Below, one piece after another: positions 8,401-18,095 of a stretch of DNA of 51,245 nucleotides. Where the stretch lies: contig NZ_QAJK01000135.1 in NCBI RefSeq assembly GCF_003852515.1, positions 1-51,245 on the forward strand, given 5' to 3'. Under the pieces are notes generated by a model that saw only the letters and a list, made by a program, of their open reading frames with translations, had not been told where the DNA came from and did no database searches. Position 1 is the stretch's first letter. Every line of letters begins with the position of its first letter. The position numbers and the translations under genes were made by a program. Origin of the DNA: Variovorax sp. KBW07 (lineage in GTDB: Bacteria > Pseudomonadota > Gammaproteobacteria > Burkholderiales > Burkholderiaceae_C).

Positions 8401-11400
8401 ACGGTGCAGACGATGCGCATCGCCATCGGCGACACGTCGGGTGCGGCAAAGCCCGACACGCTGATGCTCGGCGCGGACTTCTTCGACAAGGGCTTCAGCC
8501 GCTACGCGCTCATCGGCAACCACGGCCTTGCCGTGGCCGATGGCGCGCAGGTCGACGTGACGATGCCGGTGTACCGCTTCGGTGCCAACGCGCAAGACAT
8601 GGCCACGGGCGGCAAGCCGGCCGATGCGCTCGACGTGTGGACGCCACCGCTCTACCAGGAAGACGCCACCAGGGCCGCGCTCACGCAGCGCAAGGGCGCG
8701 AGCCTGTCGCTGCAGGCCGGCACGCCGACCACGCTGGCCAAGGAACTGCTGACGGTGCAGGCCGTGGTGGGCAAGGGCGCGGTGATCGGTGTGGACCCGG
8801 GCCAGGCCATCGAGCTGCGCAGCGCCGGCCAGCTTACGGTGGACGGCACGCTGCGCGCGAACAGCGGGCGCATCGTGCTGAAGACGGTGGACATCACCGA
8901 TCTCGAGGCCGACATAGCCAATGCACAGGCCCATGCCCGCTCGATCTGGATCGGCGGGCAGGCGGTGCTCGATGCGTCGGCGCATGCGGCCACCGCCACC
9001 GACGTCAACGGCAAGCGCTATGGCCTGGTGCGCGACGGCGGCAGCATCGTGATCGGCGGCGAGATCGATCCGCTGCTCGGCAAGGCCACCGCATCACAGA
9101 ATTTCGTTGTCGTGCGGCCGGGCGCGCTGCTCGATGCATCGGGCACGCATGCGGTGCTCGACGTGCCGGGCATGGGCGCCACCGACGTGGCGAGCAACGG
9201 CGGCGGCATTTCGCTCGCGTCGTACAACGGGCTGCAGCTGGACGGCACTTTGCGTGCCGTCGCGGGCGGCGAGCGCGCGGCCGGCGGCACATTGGCCGTG
9301 GTGCTGGGCACGCCGGGCCTGCGCCTGCACCTGGACCCGCTGCAGCAGGCGGAAGACCGCGTGCGCCGGCACCGCGTGCTGGTGCTGGGCGTTGAGCAGG
9401 GGGCACCGCTCGCGCCCGACACCCTGCAGGCCGGCGTCGACGACGGCGCCCTCGCATACGGCCAGGCCCGGCTGGGCACGGACACGGTCCGGCGCGGCGG
9501 CTTCGACAACCTCTCTCTGTTTGCCGGCTCCACGCTCGCGTTCGAAGACGGCGTCGACCTGCGCATGCGGCAGGGCCTGCAGATTTATGCCGGCGGCCTC
9601 GCGCTCGGCAAGGACGCGCCCGACGACGCGCACGTGGCCCTGTCGGCCGCGCATGTGCGGCTGGCCGGCGCAATGCCTTCGTTCTCGCGGGAAGTCTTGA
9701 AGGCCCCCGTCGCCGAAGGCGGCGTGGTGCGCGTGCCGTCCGGCACCCGCCTCGATGTGGCGGGCGACCTGATCGAGATTCGCGACGGCATGGGCTTCGG
9801 CGTCAACGGCAAGGTCCCCGTGCTCGACAGCGCGAGCGAGTCGCCCACGGTCGACCTGGCCGCCTTCGGTCACGTCACGCTGGCCAGCACCGGCGACATG
9901 CGCTTTCTGCAAGGCCGGCAAGACGTGGGCGTTTCCACGAGCCTGGAGGTGCCCGGAAGCCTGACCCTGCGCGCCGCGCAGATCTACCCGGCAACGGGCG
10001 TGGTGGCGCTCGTGTCCGCGGGCATGACGCCGGACGGCACCTACCGGCCCGACACGGTGCTGCGCATCGAGGGCACGGGCGCGACCCCGGAGGTGCCGTA
10101 CTCGGCCTTCGGCGACCTGTCGCTGCGTGCCGGCGTCATCGAGCAGGCCGGCACGGTGCGGGTGCCGCTCGGCCAGCTGACGCTCGGCGATGCGCTCACC
10201 ACGCAGGTCAGGCTGCTGCCAGGCAGCCTCACATCGGTGAGCGGCGAGGGGCTGAACATGCCCTATGGCGGCACGGTCGACGGCATCAACTACCTGTACG
10301 ACGGCAAGCAGGTCAAGCTCACCGGCGTGGGCGCCGGCGACGGCTACAAGCGCAACCAGACGATCGGCCTCACGTTCATGGGGGCCAGCGTGCTGGGCCA
10401 GCAAGGCGCCGTGCTCGACCTGTCGGGCGGCGGCAACCTCACGGGCGCGGGCTTCGTGAGCGGGCGCGGCGGCTCGACCGACGCGCGCTTCAGTCCGCTG
10501 ATGCAGGTCGGCGCCAGCGGCGGCTTCACGCTGCCGGGGCTTGCGACCAACCCGGTGTATGCCATCGTGCCCGGCGTGCAGCCGGCGGTGGCGCCCACCG
10601 GTGCCGAGAAGGGTGCGGTCGATCCGCTGGTCGGCCAGCACATCACCATCGGCGCCGGCGTGCCGGGCCTGCCCGCGGGCACCTACACGCTGATGCCCTC
10701 GACCTACGCGCTGCAGAAGGGGGCCTTCCGCGTGGAGCTGAACGGCGCAGCCGGCCTGGGCGCGCCCACCGGCACGCTGGCGATGCGCAACGGCTCGTGG
10801 CTCACGGCCGCGCAACTGGGCGTGGGCCGCACCGGCATCGGCGACACGCTGTTCCGCCAGGCCATAGTGACCTCGGGCGAGGTGCTGCGCAGCTATTCGC
10901 AATACAACGAGATGGGCTATGCCGACTTCGTGCGCGCCGATGCGCAGCGCCTGGGCGTGCCGCGCGCCATGCTGCCGGCGGACGCGCGCAACCTGCACCT
11001 GAAGCTCGCGCCCGGCGCGGGCGCCGATGCCTTCGGCTTCGACGGCGCGGCACGCTTCCTTGTGGGCGCGGGCGGCCGGGGCGGCTCCGTGGTGGCCACG
11101 ACCAGCGACGAGCAATTGGGCCTCGAGATCGTCGCGGCCGGCGCGTCGGCGACGGCGGGCTTCCAGGGGGTCACGCTCGACGCCGGCGTGCTCAGCGGCA
11201 TGGGCGCGTCGCGCCTGGTCATCGGCGGCTTGCAGGGCGCCGACTACGGGCAGAGCGGCAACGTCATCCAGACCGGCGACGGCGGGAACAGCGTGGTGCT
11301 GCGCCAGGGGGCGGTGCTGTCCGCGCCCGAAGTGTTCCTGGCCGCGGTGGCAGTGACCGAGGGCACGCCGCTCAGCGTGGTGATCGAGCAGGGCGCGCGC

Positions 11401-14400
11401 ATCAACACCCTCGGCCGCGGCAAGGCGGCCTACGACGCCGGCGACGGCTTCGTCTACGCCGCGACCGGCCAGATGGTGATGGTTTCCAACGGCCGGGTGA
11501 GCACGCTGCCGGTGCCGCAGACCCAGGCCGCGTCGGACAACCGCAGCCTTCAGATCGGCGTGTGTGCCAGCGCGTCGTGCAGCGGGCAGACCGAGCTGTA
11601 TTCCGAAGGCACCATCGCCATGGTGACGCCCGACCGCTTCGAGATGAACGAGGCGGTGCGCTACGGCACACGCCACCTCACGCTGGCGGTGCGCGGCATC
11701 AACGTGGGCGACAGCAGCGCGCTGGCCGCCGCCGCGCAGAACCACACGCTGCCGCAGGGACTGGCCATGAGCCAGGCCCTGCTCGACCGCCTGCTGCGCG
11801 GCGACCGGCAGTACGGCGCACCCGCGCTCGAAACGCTGGAGTTGAGCGCCAGCGGCGGTGTCAACTTCTTCGGCACCGCGACGCTGGACACCATCGACCC
11901 CGCAACCGGCAAGGCGAAGATGGCGCAGCTGGTGCTGGCCACCCCCGCCATCTACGGCCAGGGAGGCGCGGGCGACGTGGCGACCATCCGCACCGGTCGC
12001 CTGGTGTGGCAGGGCGCGACCATTGCGCCTTCCGCCGTGGTGCGCGGTGGCGCGGGCACGGGCAGCGGCACGCTGAACATCGAGGCCGAGCACATCGAGT
12101 TCGGCTACGGTCCCAACAGCCAGCCGAACGGCCTGGACGATGCGGCCCGCCTGGTGCTGGGCTTTGCCGACGTGAACCTCAGGGCCTCCGACCGCGTGAG
12201 CGCCAACGGCAAGGGCAGCCTCTCGGTCTACCAGTCGCAGGGCGCGTACGAAGCGGGCAAGGGCTACGCGTACAGCGGCGGCAACCTGAATATCGTGGCG
12301 CCGCTGTTGACGGGCGAGGCGGGCTCGGTGAACCGCATCACGGCGGGCGGCACGCTGCGCGTGGCCGCACCGGCCGGTGCGCTGGCGGCGGCCACCGGCG
12401 ATGCGGCGCTGGGCGCCGAGCTGAGCCTGCGCGGACGCGACGTGACGCTCGACACCGCCGTGGCGCTGCCCAGCGGCAAGCTCACGCTGGGCGCCGAACG
12501 CGACCTCACGCTGAGCGACCGCGCGGTGCTCGACCTGTCGGGGCGCAAGGTGGTGTTCAACGACGTGAGCAAATACAGCGCCGGCGGCGACGTGGTGCTC
12601 GAAAGCCTGCACGGCAACCTGCGGCAGGCGGCCGGCTCGGTGATCGATATCTCGGCGCAGAACAACCGCGCCGGCACGCTGAAGGCGATGGCGCTCGACG
12701 ATGCGGCCGGCGCGGCGGGCACGGTCGATCTGCAGGGCCGCATCCTCGGCGCGAGCAGCGGCCGCTACGACGCGGGCGGCACGCTGGTGCCGTTCGCGGC
12801 GGGCAGCGTGGACGTGCGCGCGCGGCAACTTGGCGACGCCGAGTTCGCGGCGCTCAACCAGCGCCTGAACGACGGCGGCGTGTTCGGCGCGCGCAGCTTC
12901 CAGCTGCGCCAGGGCGACCTCGCCATCGGCAATGGCCTGAAGGCCAACGAAGTGAACGTGTCGCTCGACAACGGCAGCCTCACCGTGACCGGCACCATCG
13001 ACGCCAGCGGCGAGCGCGTGGGCCGCATCAGCCTGGCCGCGAAGAACAACCTCACGCTGGCCGGCAGTGCGGTGCTCGACGCGCATGGCCGCACGCTGCG
13101 CGTGGACAGCCAAGGCCAGATCATCGATTCGCCGAACCGCGCGATGGTGGAGCTCACGTCGAACGACGGACAGCTCACGCTGGCCTCGGGTTCGCGCATC
13201 GACCTGCGCCACGGCACCGACGCCAAGGTGGGCGCTGAACCGGGCCAGAACGACGGCCGCGCACGCGGCACGCTGGAGCTCAACGCGGGCCGCACCGGCG
13301 AGACGGCAGGCGACATCCGCATCGACGCCAGCGGCAACATCGCCATCGACGGCGCGCGTTCCATCGCGGTGAACGGCATGTGGCGCTACGACGATGCACG
13401 CTTCGGCACCGACGCCGCGGCCACCGGCAGGCCCTACCAAGTCATCGACCAGGCGTACCTCGACGCCAAGCACCTGCAGAGCACCGTCTTCATCGACAAC
13501 GCGCTGGCCAACGGCGCGCTGATGAACGGCAAGCTCGCGGGCCTGAACAACGCGCGCTATGCCGATGCCTTCCACCTGCGCCCCGGCGTGCAGATCGTCA
13601 GCAAGACGCCCGACGGCGACATGGTGGTGCAGGGCGACATCGACCTGTCGGGCTACCGCTACGCCAGCGCCAATCCGCACACGCAAAAGACCGGCGTGTA
13701 CGGCTCGGGCGAGGTGGGTGCGCTGGCCCTGCGCGCGGGCGGCAACCTCGACATCTTCGGCAGCATCAACGACGGCTTTGCGCCGCCGCCCGCCACGCAG
13801 GACGACGGCGGCTGGCTGCTGCTGCCGGGCGTCAACCTGCTGCGCGGCGACACCGTGGTGCCGCGGGGCGGCGTGGTGCTGGCCGACGGCACGACCTTCG
13901 AGGGGGGCGCCGGCACGCTCAACTACGACCTGCCAATCAAGTCGACGCTCTTCGTGGCCGGGCAACTGATGCCGGTGGCCAGCGTGCTGGCCAAGGCGCT
14001 CGAACTGAAGGTGGGCACGGTGCTGGGTGCAGACGTGCGCAGCGCCTCGGGCGCGCTGCTGTTCGCGGCGGGGAGCATCGTCAGCGGCGCCAACGTGACG
14101 CTGCCGGTGGGCACGCGCCTGGGGGCCGGCATGCGCCTGCCGTCGGCAGCCACGCTGTCGGGCGTGGTGTGGCCCAAGGGCGTGCCGCTGCCCGGCGACG
14201 GCAAGAAGTTCGTGCTCAACGGCGCCCTCACGCTGCCGCTGGGCGCGCTGCTCCCGGCTGCGACCAACATCAAGCTGCCCAGCGGGGTGACTTCGGTGAA
14301 CCTGCGCCCGGACGGCGCCGGCAGGCTGTGGGCCGTGGCGGCGATGCTGCCCGAAGGTTCGCAGTCGTGGTCGGTGCGGCTGGCCGCGGGTGCGGACCTG

Positions 14401-17400
14401 AACGCGGCGGACAACCGCATCGTGCAGGTGCATCCGGCGGCGGGCCGGGGCAACCTGCGGCTGGCGGACAGCCACTACGGGATGTTCGGCAAGCTGAAGC
14501 CCGGCGGCGCGTTGTGGAGCGTGGAAGGGTCCATCAACTTCGTGGGCGACGAGAGCATGGCTGGCAAGCCCATCGATTTCGCGGACATCCAGTACCCGGA
14601 GCTTTGCGTGGACCTTCCCAGCTATTGCGTCATCACCGCCCCGGAGTACAGCTACCTGCCGGGCAGCACGCGCTTCAGCGTGGTGCGCACCGGCGCGGCC
14701 GATCTCGACCTGCTGGCCGCCGGCAACCTGCGCATGGATTCGCTGTTCGGCGTGTACACCGCCGGCGCCTCGTCGCAGGCCACGCGGGCCGGCGACCCCT
14801 ACAACCTGCCGCGCGCGGTGGGCTCGAAGGGCACGGTGCTCAACGACGCGAGCGGTGGCTACGAGAAGTTCGTCGATGGCGGCGCACAGAACCTGGCACG
14901 CGCCTGGTACCCGGCCTCCGGCGGCAACCTGACGCTCCAGGCCGGCGGCGACCTGACCGGCGACATGACGCTGACCGCCGACGGCAGCGGCTATGGGCGG
15001 CCGAATCCTGCCGACAAGGGCTTCAACAGCGGCGCCATCGGCAACTGGCTGTGGCGCCAAGGCACGGGCGACAGCTTCGGCGGCGGGCAGGACCAGCCCA
15101 CGGCGTGGTGGATCAACTTCGGCTCGTATGTCGGCACGACCGGGGCGGCCGACAAGTTGCTCGGCTTCACCGGCTTCGGCACGCTGGGCGGCGGCGACCT
15201 GCGCGTTGACGTGGGCGGCAACGCGGGGCTGCTGGCACGGCGCGGCGCCAGGACAGATTCGTCCACCGACAGCCGGCGCAGCCAGGGCCTGGTGCTGGCG
15301 GTGGGCGGCACCGGCCGTGTGCTGGCCGACGGCAGCCTGAGCCTCACGGGCGGTGGCGACGTGCTCGTGCGCGTGGGAGGCGCCTTCAATCCGCTCCACA
15401 CGCCCTACGTCGAGGGGGCCGGCGGCGACTCCGACGCCGGGCTCAACGGGGCCATCGTCAACCTTCGGGGCGACGTGCAGCTGCAGGCAGGCACCCTCGG
15501 CAGCCTGCCCCGGGTCTATGGGCTCTCCGAGCGGGCGCAGTCGCCCCGCGAGACCCGCGCCTACGACCTCTACACGGCAACCCGCGGCATGGCGCAAGGC
15601 GGCATCGTGTTGGCCCCGGGCGATGCGAACTACACGCTCGCCACGCGCGGCGACCTCGTGGTCAAGGGCGTGATCGATCCGACGCGCGTGGACCTCGCCA
15701 ATGCCACGCCGTTCAGCGCCAACGGCCTGGCGGGACAAGGCCAGAGCTGGTTCACCCTGTGGACGCCGCACACCGCCATCCGCCTCTTCGGCGCAGGCGG
15801 CAACCTGGTGCCGGTAACGGGTGGCGCGGGCATGCCCGTGACCGACTCGGCCTTCGTGTACCCCTCGATCCTGAGTGCGGTGGCCGCCAGTGGCAGCCTG
15901 TTCTATGGCGATGCGGCGACCTTCGACAACACCGGCACGGGCACGCCGCTGGTGCTGGCGCCCTCGGCCCACGGCATGCTGGAGTTCCTGGCCAGCGACT
16001 CGATCTATGCGGGGGGCAACACCGTGAGCCAGTCGGGCGCGGCCGCCTTGGCGCTGGCGACGCCGCTGCGCCCGGCGTTCCAGGGCACCGCCAGCAACGG
16101 CACGGTGATCGGCAACCTGTCGGGCGGCAACAACCTGGACGGCGGCGGCGTGCGTCCGCTGTTCGCCTTCGGCCCCAACACGGTGTCGGGTGAAGCGGTG
16201 GGCACGCAGCCGGCGCGCTTCTACGCCGTGCACGGCGACCTGGTCGGCGTGAGCAGCGGGCGCATCCTGCGCTTCGGGCCTGACGATGCGACGCGTGCCG
16301 GCCAGACCTGGTACGAGGGCGCGCAGCCGGTGCGGATGATGGCCGGGCGGGACATCGTGGCGAGCGGCACGCCCATCGGGCAGGCCGAGGATTCGGGCGG
16401 CCTTGCGCAGACCTACTTCGCGAGCCGCGGCAACCTGTTCGTGCACCAGAAGCCGGGCGACATCTCGGTGGTTTCGGCGGGGCGCGACATCCTGTTCAGC
16501 ACTTTCAACGTGGCTGGCCCCGGCACGCTGGAGATCACGGCGGGCCGCGACATCCGCATGGACAACAAGGCCTCGGTCCGCAGCCTGGGCGCGGTGGTGC
16601 CGGGCGACAACCGCCCGGGCGCCAGCATCGCCATGCTGGCCGGCGTGGGCGCCAGTGGGCCCGACTACGCGGGCTTTGCGCAGCGCTACCTCGACCCGGC
16701 CAACCTGATGCAAAGCGGCCAGCCGCTGGCGGACCAGGCCGGCAAGGTGGTGAAGACCTACAACCGCAAACTCACGCTGGGCGACTGGTTGCGAGCCGAG
16801 TTCGGCTACAGCGGCGATGAGCAGGGCGCCGCGGCCTGGATGGCGCAGCGCCAGGCCAGCCTCGATGCAGAAACAGGCAAGCCGCGCCGCGTGCTGGCCA
16901 ACGACTACCGGCAGGCCAGCCAGCTGTACCTGGTGAACTGGCTCGAAGCCTCGCAGGGCTACGGCAGCGGCGCCGCGGGCAATGCGCAGGATGCGCTCGC
17001 GTTCTTCAACGCGCTGCCGCCCGAGCAGCAGCGCAGCTATCTGCGCGGCGTGTACTTCGCCGAGCTGAAGGAAGGCGGCCGCGAATACAACGACGAAAGC
17101 GGCGTGCGCTACGGCAGCTACCTGCGCGGGCGCAACACCATCGCGGCGCTGTTCCCGGGCACCGACGCGCAGGCCAGGCCCGTCAGCTACAAGGGCGACA
17201 TCACCATGTTCGGCGCGTCGGGCGTCAACACGCTGTTCGGCGGCGACATCGCGATGCTCACGCCGGGCGGGCGCCAGGTGTTCGGCATCGAGGGCGAGGC
17301 GCCGAAGGCCATGGGTGGCGTGATTCCGGGCGTCATCACGCAGGGCGCCGGCGACATCTCGCTGTACGCGCTGGGCAGCATCCTGCTGGGCCAGAGCCGG

Positions 17401-18072
17401 ATCATGACCACCTTCGGCGGCAACGTGCTGGGCTGGTCGGCCGAGGGCGACATCAACGCCGGCCGGGGCTCCAAGACCACGGTGGTCTACACGCCGCCCA
17501 AGCGCGTGTACGACCAGTGGGGCAACGTGGTGCTGTCGTCGGACGTACCGAGCACGGGCGCGGGCATTGCCACGCTGAATCCGATTCCGGAAGTGCCGGC
17601 CGGCGACATCGACCTGATCGCGCCGCTGGGCACCATCGACGCGGGCGAGGCGGGCATTCGCGTGTCGGGCAACGTCAACCTGGCGGCGCTGCAGATCGTG
17701 AACGCGGCCAACGTGCAGGTGCAGGGCAAGAGCGCCGGGCTGCCGGTGATGGCGTCGGTGAACGTCGGTGCGCTGACCAACGCCAGCGCGGCGGCTTCGC
17801 AGGCCACGGCGGCGGCGCAGGACGCGATGCAGCGCGAACGCGCGGCGCAGCGGCAGGCCTTGCCGTCGGTGTTCACGGTGCGCGTGCTGGGCTTCGGCGA
17901 CGAGCCGGCGGGCGGCGGGCAGGGCGCGGGCGAGGTGCGGCGCAAGCCGGCCGAGCAGGCGAGCTACGACCCGTCGGGCTTCATCCAGATGGTGGGCCAC
18001 GGCGCGCTGACCGACGCGCAGATCGCGCGGCTGAGCGAGAACGAACGCCGCGGGCTGCCGCGCGGGCGCTAG
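5404..18072 (+). CDS. giant filamentous-haemagglutinin-family exoprotein (TpsA, PdtA-like)
   Basis: A 4,222-residue secreted protein. It has a long signal peptide with a basic N-region and predicted cleavage after PAHA (residue 49). The TPS secretion domain follows, with AILNWETFNVG (182-192), LNKVNDPQ and a NRNGI motif (235-239) in place of the usual NPNGI. Thousands of residues of Gly/Ala/Val-rich beta-helix repeats come next. The C-terminal DUF3739-type region (about 3820-4110) includes SLYALGSILLGQSRIMTTFG and TGAGIATLNPIPEV. By family it would be exported by a TpsB outer-membrane partner and act as an adhesin, but no TpsB gene is in the window. It follows the sigma/FecR pair by 139 bases. 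Size and setting match P. aeruginosa PdtA. High GC3 opens long false frames on both strands inside it. Confidence 0.92.
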   Translation: MNTHVGHGNNNSRKQGAVVVHARSFRISPLAQAMALALAAGAATVPAHAQQRAFSPTWFNAKGAAQATAAATGLLPNGQPASSLVSPLAQQQRANVQLQQSLGNLNLAARGIAAQQAAQEAARRAAQNDPSVPDGLADGGLKVDTHSLTAGWLNARPLDGDSQKKNADGRTVVTVEQTADRAILNWETFNVGRNTTVAFAQQKDWAVLNKVNDPQARPSQIQGRIQADGTVMIANRNGIVFSGSSQVDTRNLVAAATQIDDAQFQANGVYASGNMPNFKNAQGRVEVQAGARLSTPAPTSATQGGGYVLLLGSEVHNAGEIATPGGQAMLAAGDSFVIRKGVGTDGNQASTTRGNEVAVSLNANSTAGTVRNTGLIQALTGDVTLAGREVVQGGVVLSSTSVNGRGTVHLNATGAAGKVTLGEGSTTAIVLDTSGATALDSQRAGLMAPAVPVDSTSGIQLAGNDRRDLSRVEVASGGTVEFQKDSLTLATGGQVAVDAKQRSLVREGARIDVSGAVGVKLTMESNNVKINVQGNEQRDAPVNRDGKKLNNTDLWIDRRTLVLVPGGTNGYQGDRWYTGGGLLEVGGYLSTQGHTVGEWMAQGGAVSFTGGDVVTQRGSSINLSGGTLDVLTGKINQSWLKGADGRLYEVNKAPGDLRYTGVYKGFEDEHARWGKSTTGFFYNPLIGPQTRLENGYTVGRDAGLLVVGTKGAVLEGEIVGETFQGERQTQARQAGLDGYRQSTSAVAQRGQLVVGNYDAYYDKTAGALHRRLETAGIRNVVLGDTAESIAAGLDLATALPAERRDTLFLDAAQLSGFRLGAVRIAATDGIVVDKALQAGDGGNITLYSPSVKVNADLVAHGGGIQLGNVLEQVSLNYLKDTTALDAPAGGTASVVLAGGAGLDTSGLWTNVLKNPAEAGGVAYRNGGSVSVRSTGDVVLGKGSVVDVSSGAALLSKARQQGGKGGSVTLEADGFNTGSGHVALEGAALRGQGVDGGGTLTVQTMRIAIGDTSGAAKPDTLMLGADFFDKGFSRYALIGNHGLAVADGAQVDVTMPVYRFGANAQDMATGGKPADALDVWTPPLYQEDATRAALTQRKGASLSLQAGTPTTLAKELLTVQAVVGKGAVIGVDPGQAIELRSAGQLTVDGTLRANSGRIVLKTVDITDLEADIANAQAHARSIWIGGQAVLDASAHAATATDVNGKRYGLVRDGGSIVIGGEIDPLLGKATASQNFVVVRPGALLDASGTHAVLDVPGMGATDVASNGGGISLASYNGLQLDGTLRAVAGGERAAGGTLAVVLGTPGLRLHLDPLQQAEDRVRRHRVLVLGVEQGAPLAPDTLQAGVDDGALAYGQARLGTDTVRRGGFDNLSLFAGSTLAFEDGVDLRMRQGLQIYAGGLALGKDAPDDAHVALSAAHVRLAGAMPSFSREVLKAPVAEGGVVRVPSGTRLDVAGDLIEIRDGMGFGVNGKVPVLDSASESPTVDLAAFGHVTLASTGDMRFLQGRQDVGVSTSLEVPGSLTLRAAQIYPATGVVALVSAGMTPDGTYRPDTVLRIEGTGATPEVPYSAFGDLSLRAGVIEQAGTVRVPLGQLTLGDALTTQVRLLPGSLTSVSGEGLNMPYGGTVDGINYLYDGKQVKLTGVGAGDGYKRNQTIGLTFMGASVLGQQGAVLDLSGGGNLTGAGFVSGRGGSTDARFSPLMQVGASGGFTLPGLATNPVYAIVPGVQPAVAPTGAEKGAVDPLVGQHITIGAGVPGLPAGTYTLMPSTYALQKGAFRVELNGAAGLGAPTGTLAMRNGSWLTAAQLGVGRTGIGDTLFRQAIVTSGEVLRSYSQYNEMGYADFVRADAQRLGVPRAMLPADARNLHLKLAPGAGADAFGFDGAARFLVGAGGRGGSVVATTSDEQLGLEIVAAGASATAGFQGVTLDAGVLSGMGASRLVIGGLQGADYGQSGNVIQTGDGGNSVVLRQGAVLSAPEVFLAAVAVTEGTPLSVVIEQGARINTLGRGKAAYDAGDGFVYAATGQMVMVSNGRVSTLPVPQTQAASDNRSLQIGVCASASCSGQTELYSEGTIAMVTPDRFEMNEAVRYGTRHLTLAVRGINVGDSSALAAAAQNHTLPQGLAMSQALLDRLLRGDRQYGAPALETLELSASGGVNFFGTATLDTIDPATGKAKMAQLVLATPAIYGQGGAGDVATIRTGRLVWQGATIAPSAVVRGGAGTGSGTLNIEAEHIEFGYGPNSQPNGLDDAARLVLGFADVNLRASDRVSANGKGSLSVYQSQGAYEAGKGYAYSGGNLNIVAPLLTGEAGSVNRITAGGTLRVAAPAGALAAATGDAALGAELSLRGRDVTLDTAVALPSGKLTLGAERDLTLSDRAVLDLSGRKVVFNDVSKYSAGGDVVLESLHGNLRQAAGSVIDISAQNNRAGTLKAMALDDAAGAAGTVDLQGRILGASSGRYDAGGTLVPFAAGSVDVRARQLGDAEFAALNQRLNDGGVFGARSFQLRQGDLAIGNGLKANEVNVSLDNGSLTVTGTIDASGERVGRISLAAKNNLTLAGSAVLDAHGRTLRVDSQGQIIDSPNRAMVELTSNDGQLTLASGSRIDLRHGTDAKVGAEPGQNDGRARGTLELNAGRTGETAGDIRIDASGNIAIDGARSIAVNGMWRYDDARFGTDAAATGRPYQVIDQAYLDAKHLQSTVFIDNALANGALMNGKLAGLNNARYADAFHLRPGVQIVSKTPDGDMVVQGDIDLSGYRYASANPHTQKTGVYGSGEVGALALRAGGNLDIFGSINDGFAPPPATQDDGGWLLLPGVNLLRGDTVVPRGGVVLADGTTFEGGAGTLNYDLPIKSTLFVAGQLMPVASVLAKALELKVGTVLGADVRSASGALLFAAGSIVSGANVTLPVGTRLGAGMRLPSAATLSGVVWPKGVPLPGDGKKFVLNGALTLPLGALLPAATNIKLPSGVTSVNLRPDGAGRLWAVAAMLPEGSQSWSVRLAAGADLNAADNRIVQVHPAAGRGNLRLADSHYGMFGKLKPGGALWSVEGSINFVGDESMAGKPIDFADIQYPELCVDLPSYCVITAPEYSYLPGSTRFSVVRTGAADLDLLAAGNLRMDSLFGVYTAGASSQATRAGDPYNLPRAVGSKGTVLNDASGGYEKFVDGGAQNLARAWYPASGGNLTLQAGGDLTGDMTLTADGSGYGRPNPADKGFNSGAIGNWLWRQGTGDSFGGGQDQPTAWWINFGSYVGTTGAADKLLGFTGFGTLGGGDLRVDVGGNAGLLARRGARTDSSTDSRRSQGLVLAVGGTGRVLADGSLSLTGGGDVLVRVGGAFNPLHTPYVEGAGGDSDAGLNGAIVNLRGDVQLQAGTLGSLPRVYGLSERAQSPRETRAYDLYTATRGMAQGGIVLAPGDANYTLATRGDLVVKGVIDPTRVDLANATPFSANGLAGQGQSWFTLWTPHTAIRLFGAGGNLVPVTGGAGMPVTDSAFVYPSILSAVAASGSLFYGDAATFDNTGTGTPLVLAPSAHGMLEFLASDSIYAGGNTVSQSGAAALALATPLRPAFQGTASNGTVIGNLSGGNNLDGGGVRPLFAFGPNTVSGEAVGTQPARFYAVHGDLVGVSSGRILRFGPDDATRAGQTWYEGAQPVRMMAGRDIVASGTPIGQAEDSGGLAQTYFASRGNLFVHQKPGDISVVSAGRDILFSTFNVAGPGTLEITAGRDIRMDNKASVRSLGAVVPGDNRPGASIAMLAGVGASGPDYAGFAQRYLDPANLMQSGQPLADQAGKVVKTYNRKLTLGDWLRAEFGYSGDEQGAAAWMAQRQASLDAETGKPRRVLANDYRQASQLYLVNWLEASQGYGSGAAGNAQDALAFFNALPPEQQRSYLRGVYFAELKEGGREYNDESGVRYGSYLRGRNTIAALFPGTDAQARPVSYKGDITMFGASGVNTLFGGDIAMLTPGGRQVFGIEGEAPKAMGGVIPGVITQGAGDISLYALGSILLGQSRIMTTFGGNVLGWSAEGDINAGRGSKTTVVYTPPKRVYDQWGNVVLSSDVPSTGAGIATLNPIPEVPAGDIDLIAPLGTIDAGEAGIRVSGNVNLAALQIVNAANVQVQGKSAGLPVMASVNVGALTNASAAASQATAAAQDAMQRERAAQRQALPSVFTVRVLGFGDEPAGGGQGAGEVRRKPAEQASYDPSGFIQMVGHGALTDAQIARLSENERRGLPRGR

Positions 18073-18095
18073 CCGAAGACGACGACGCCACCGCC

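Noticed and set aside
10797-15209. Long plus-strand frames inside the exoprotein gene in a different phase
   Set aside because: Arg/Pro/Gly/His-rich nonsense translations typical of an off-phase read of GC-rich repeats; no ribosome site or domain.
9094-18000. A 2,968-codon open frame on the minus strand inside the exoprotein gene
   Set aside because: It is a shadow of the plus-strand gene: strong GC3 bias removes stops on the complementary frame. The translation is Arg/His/Ala-rich with no domain, and the plus strand has clear TPS and DUF3739 signatures.
17517-18095. Upstream extension of the second sigma factor into the exoprotein frame
   Set aside because: The sequence before 18096 is off-phase exoprotein DNA. 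Sigma region 2 starts only after the ATG at 18096.
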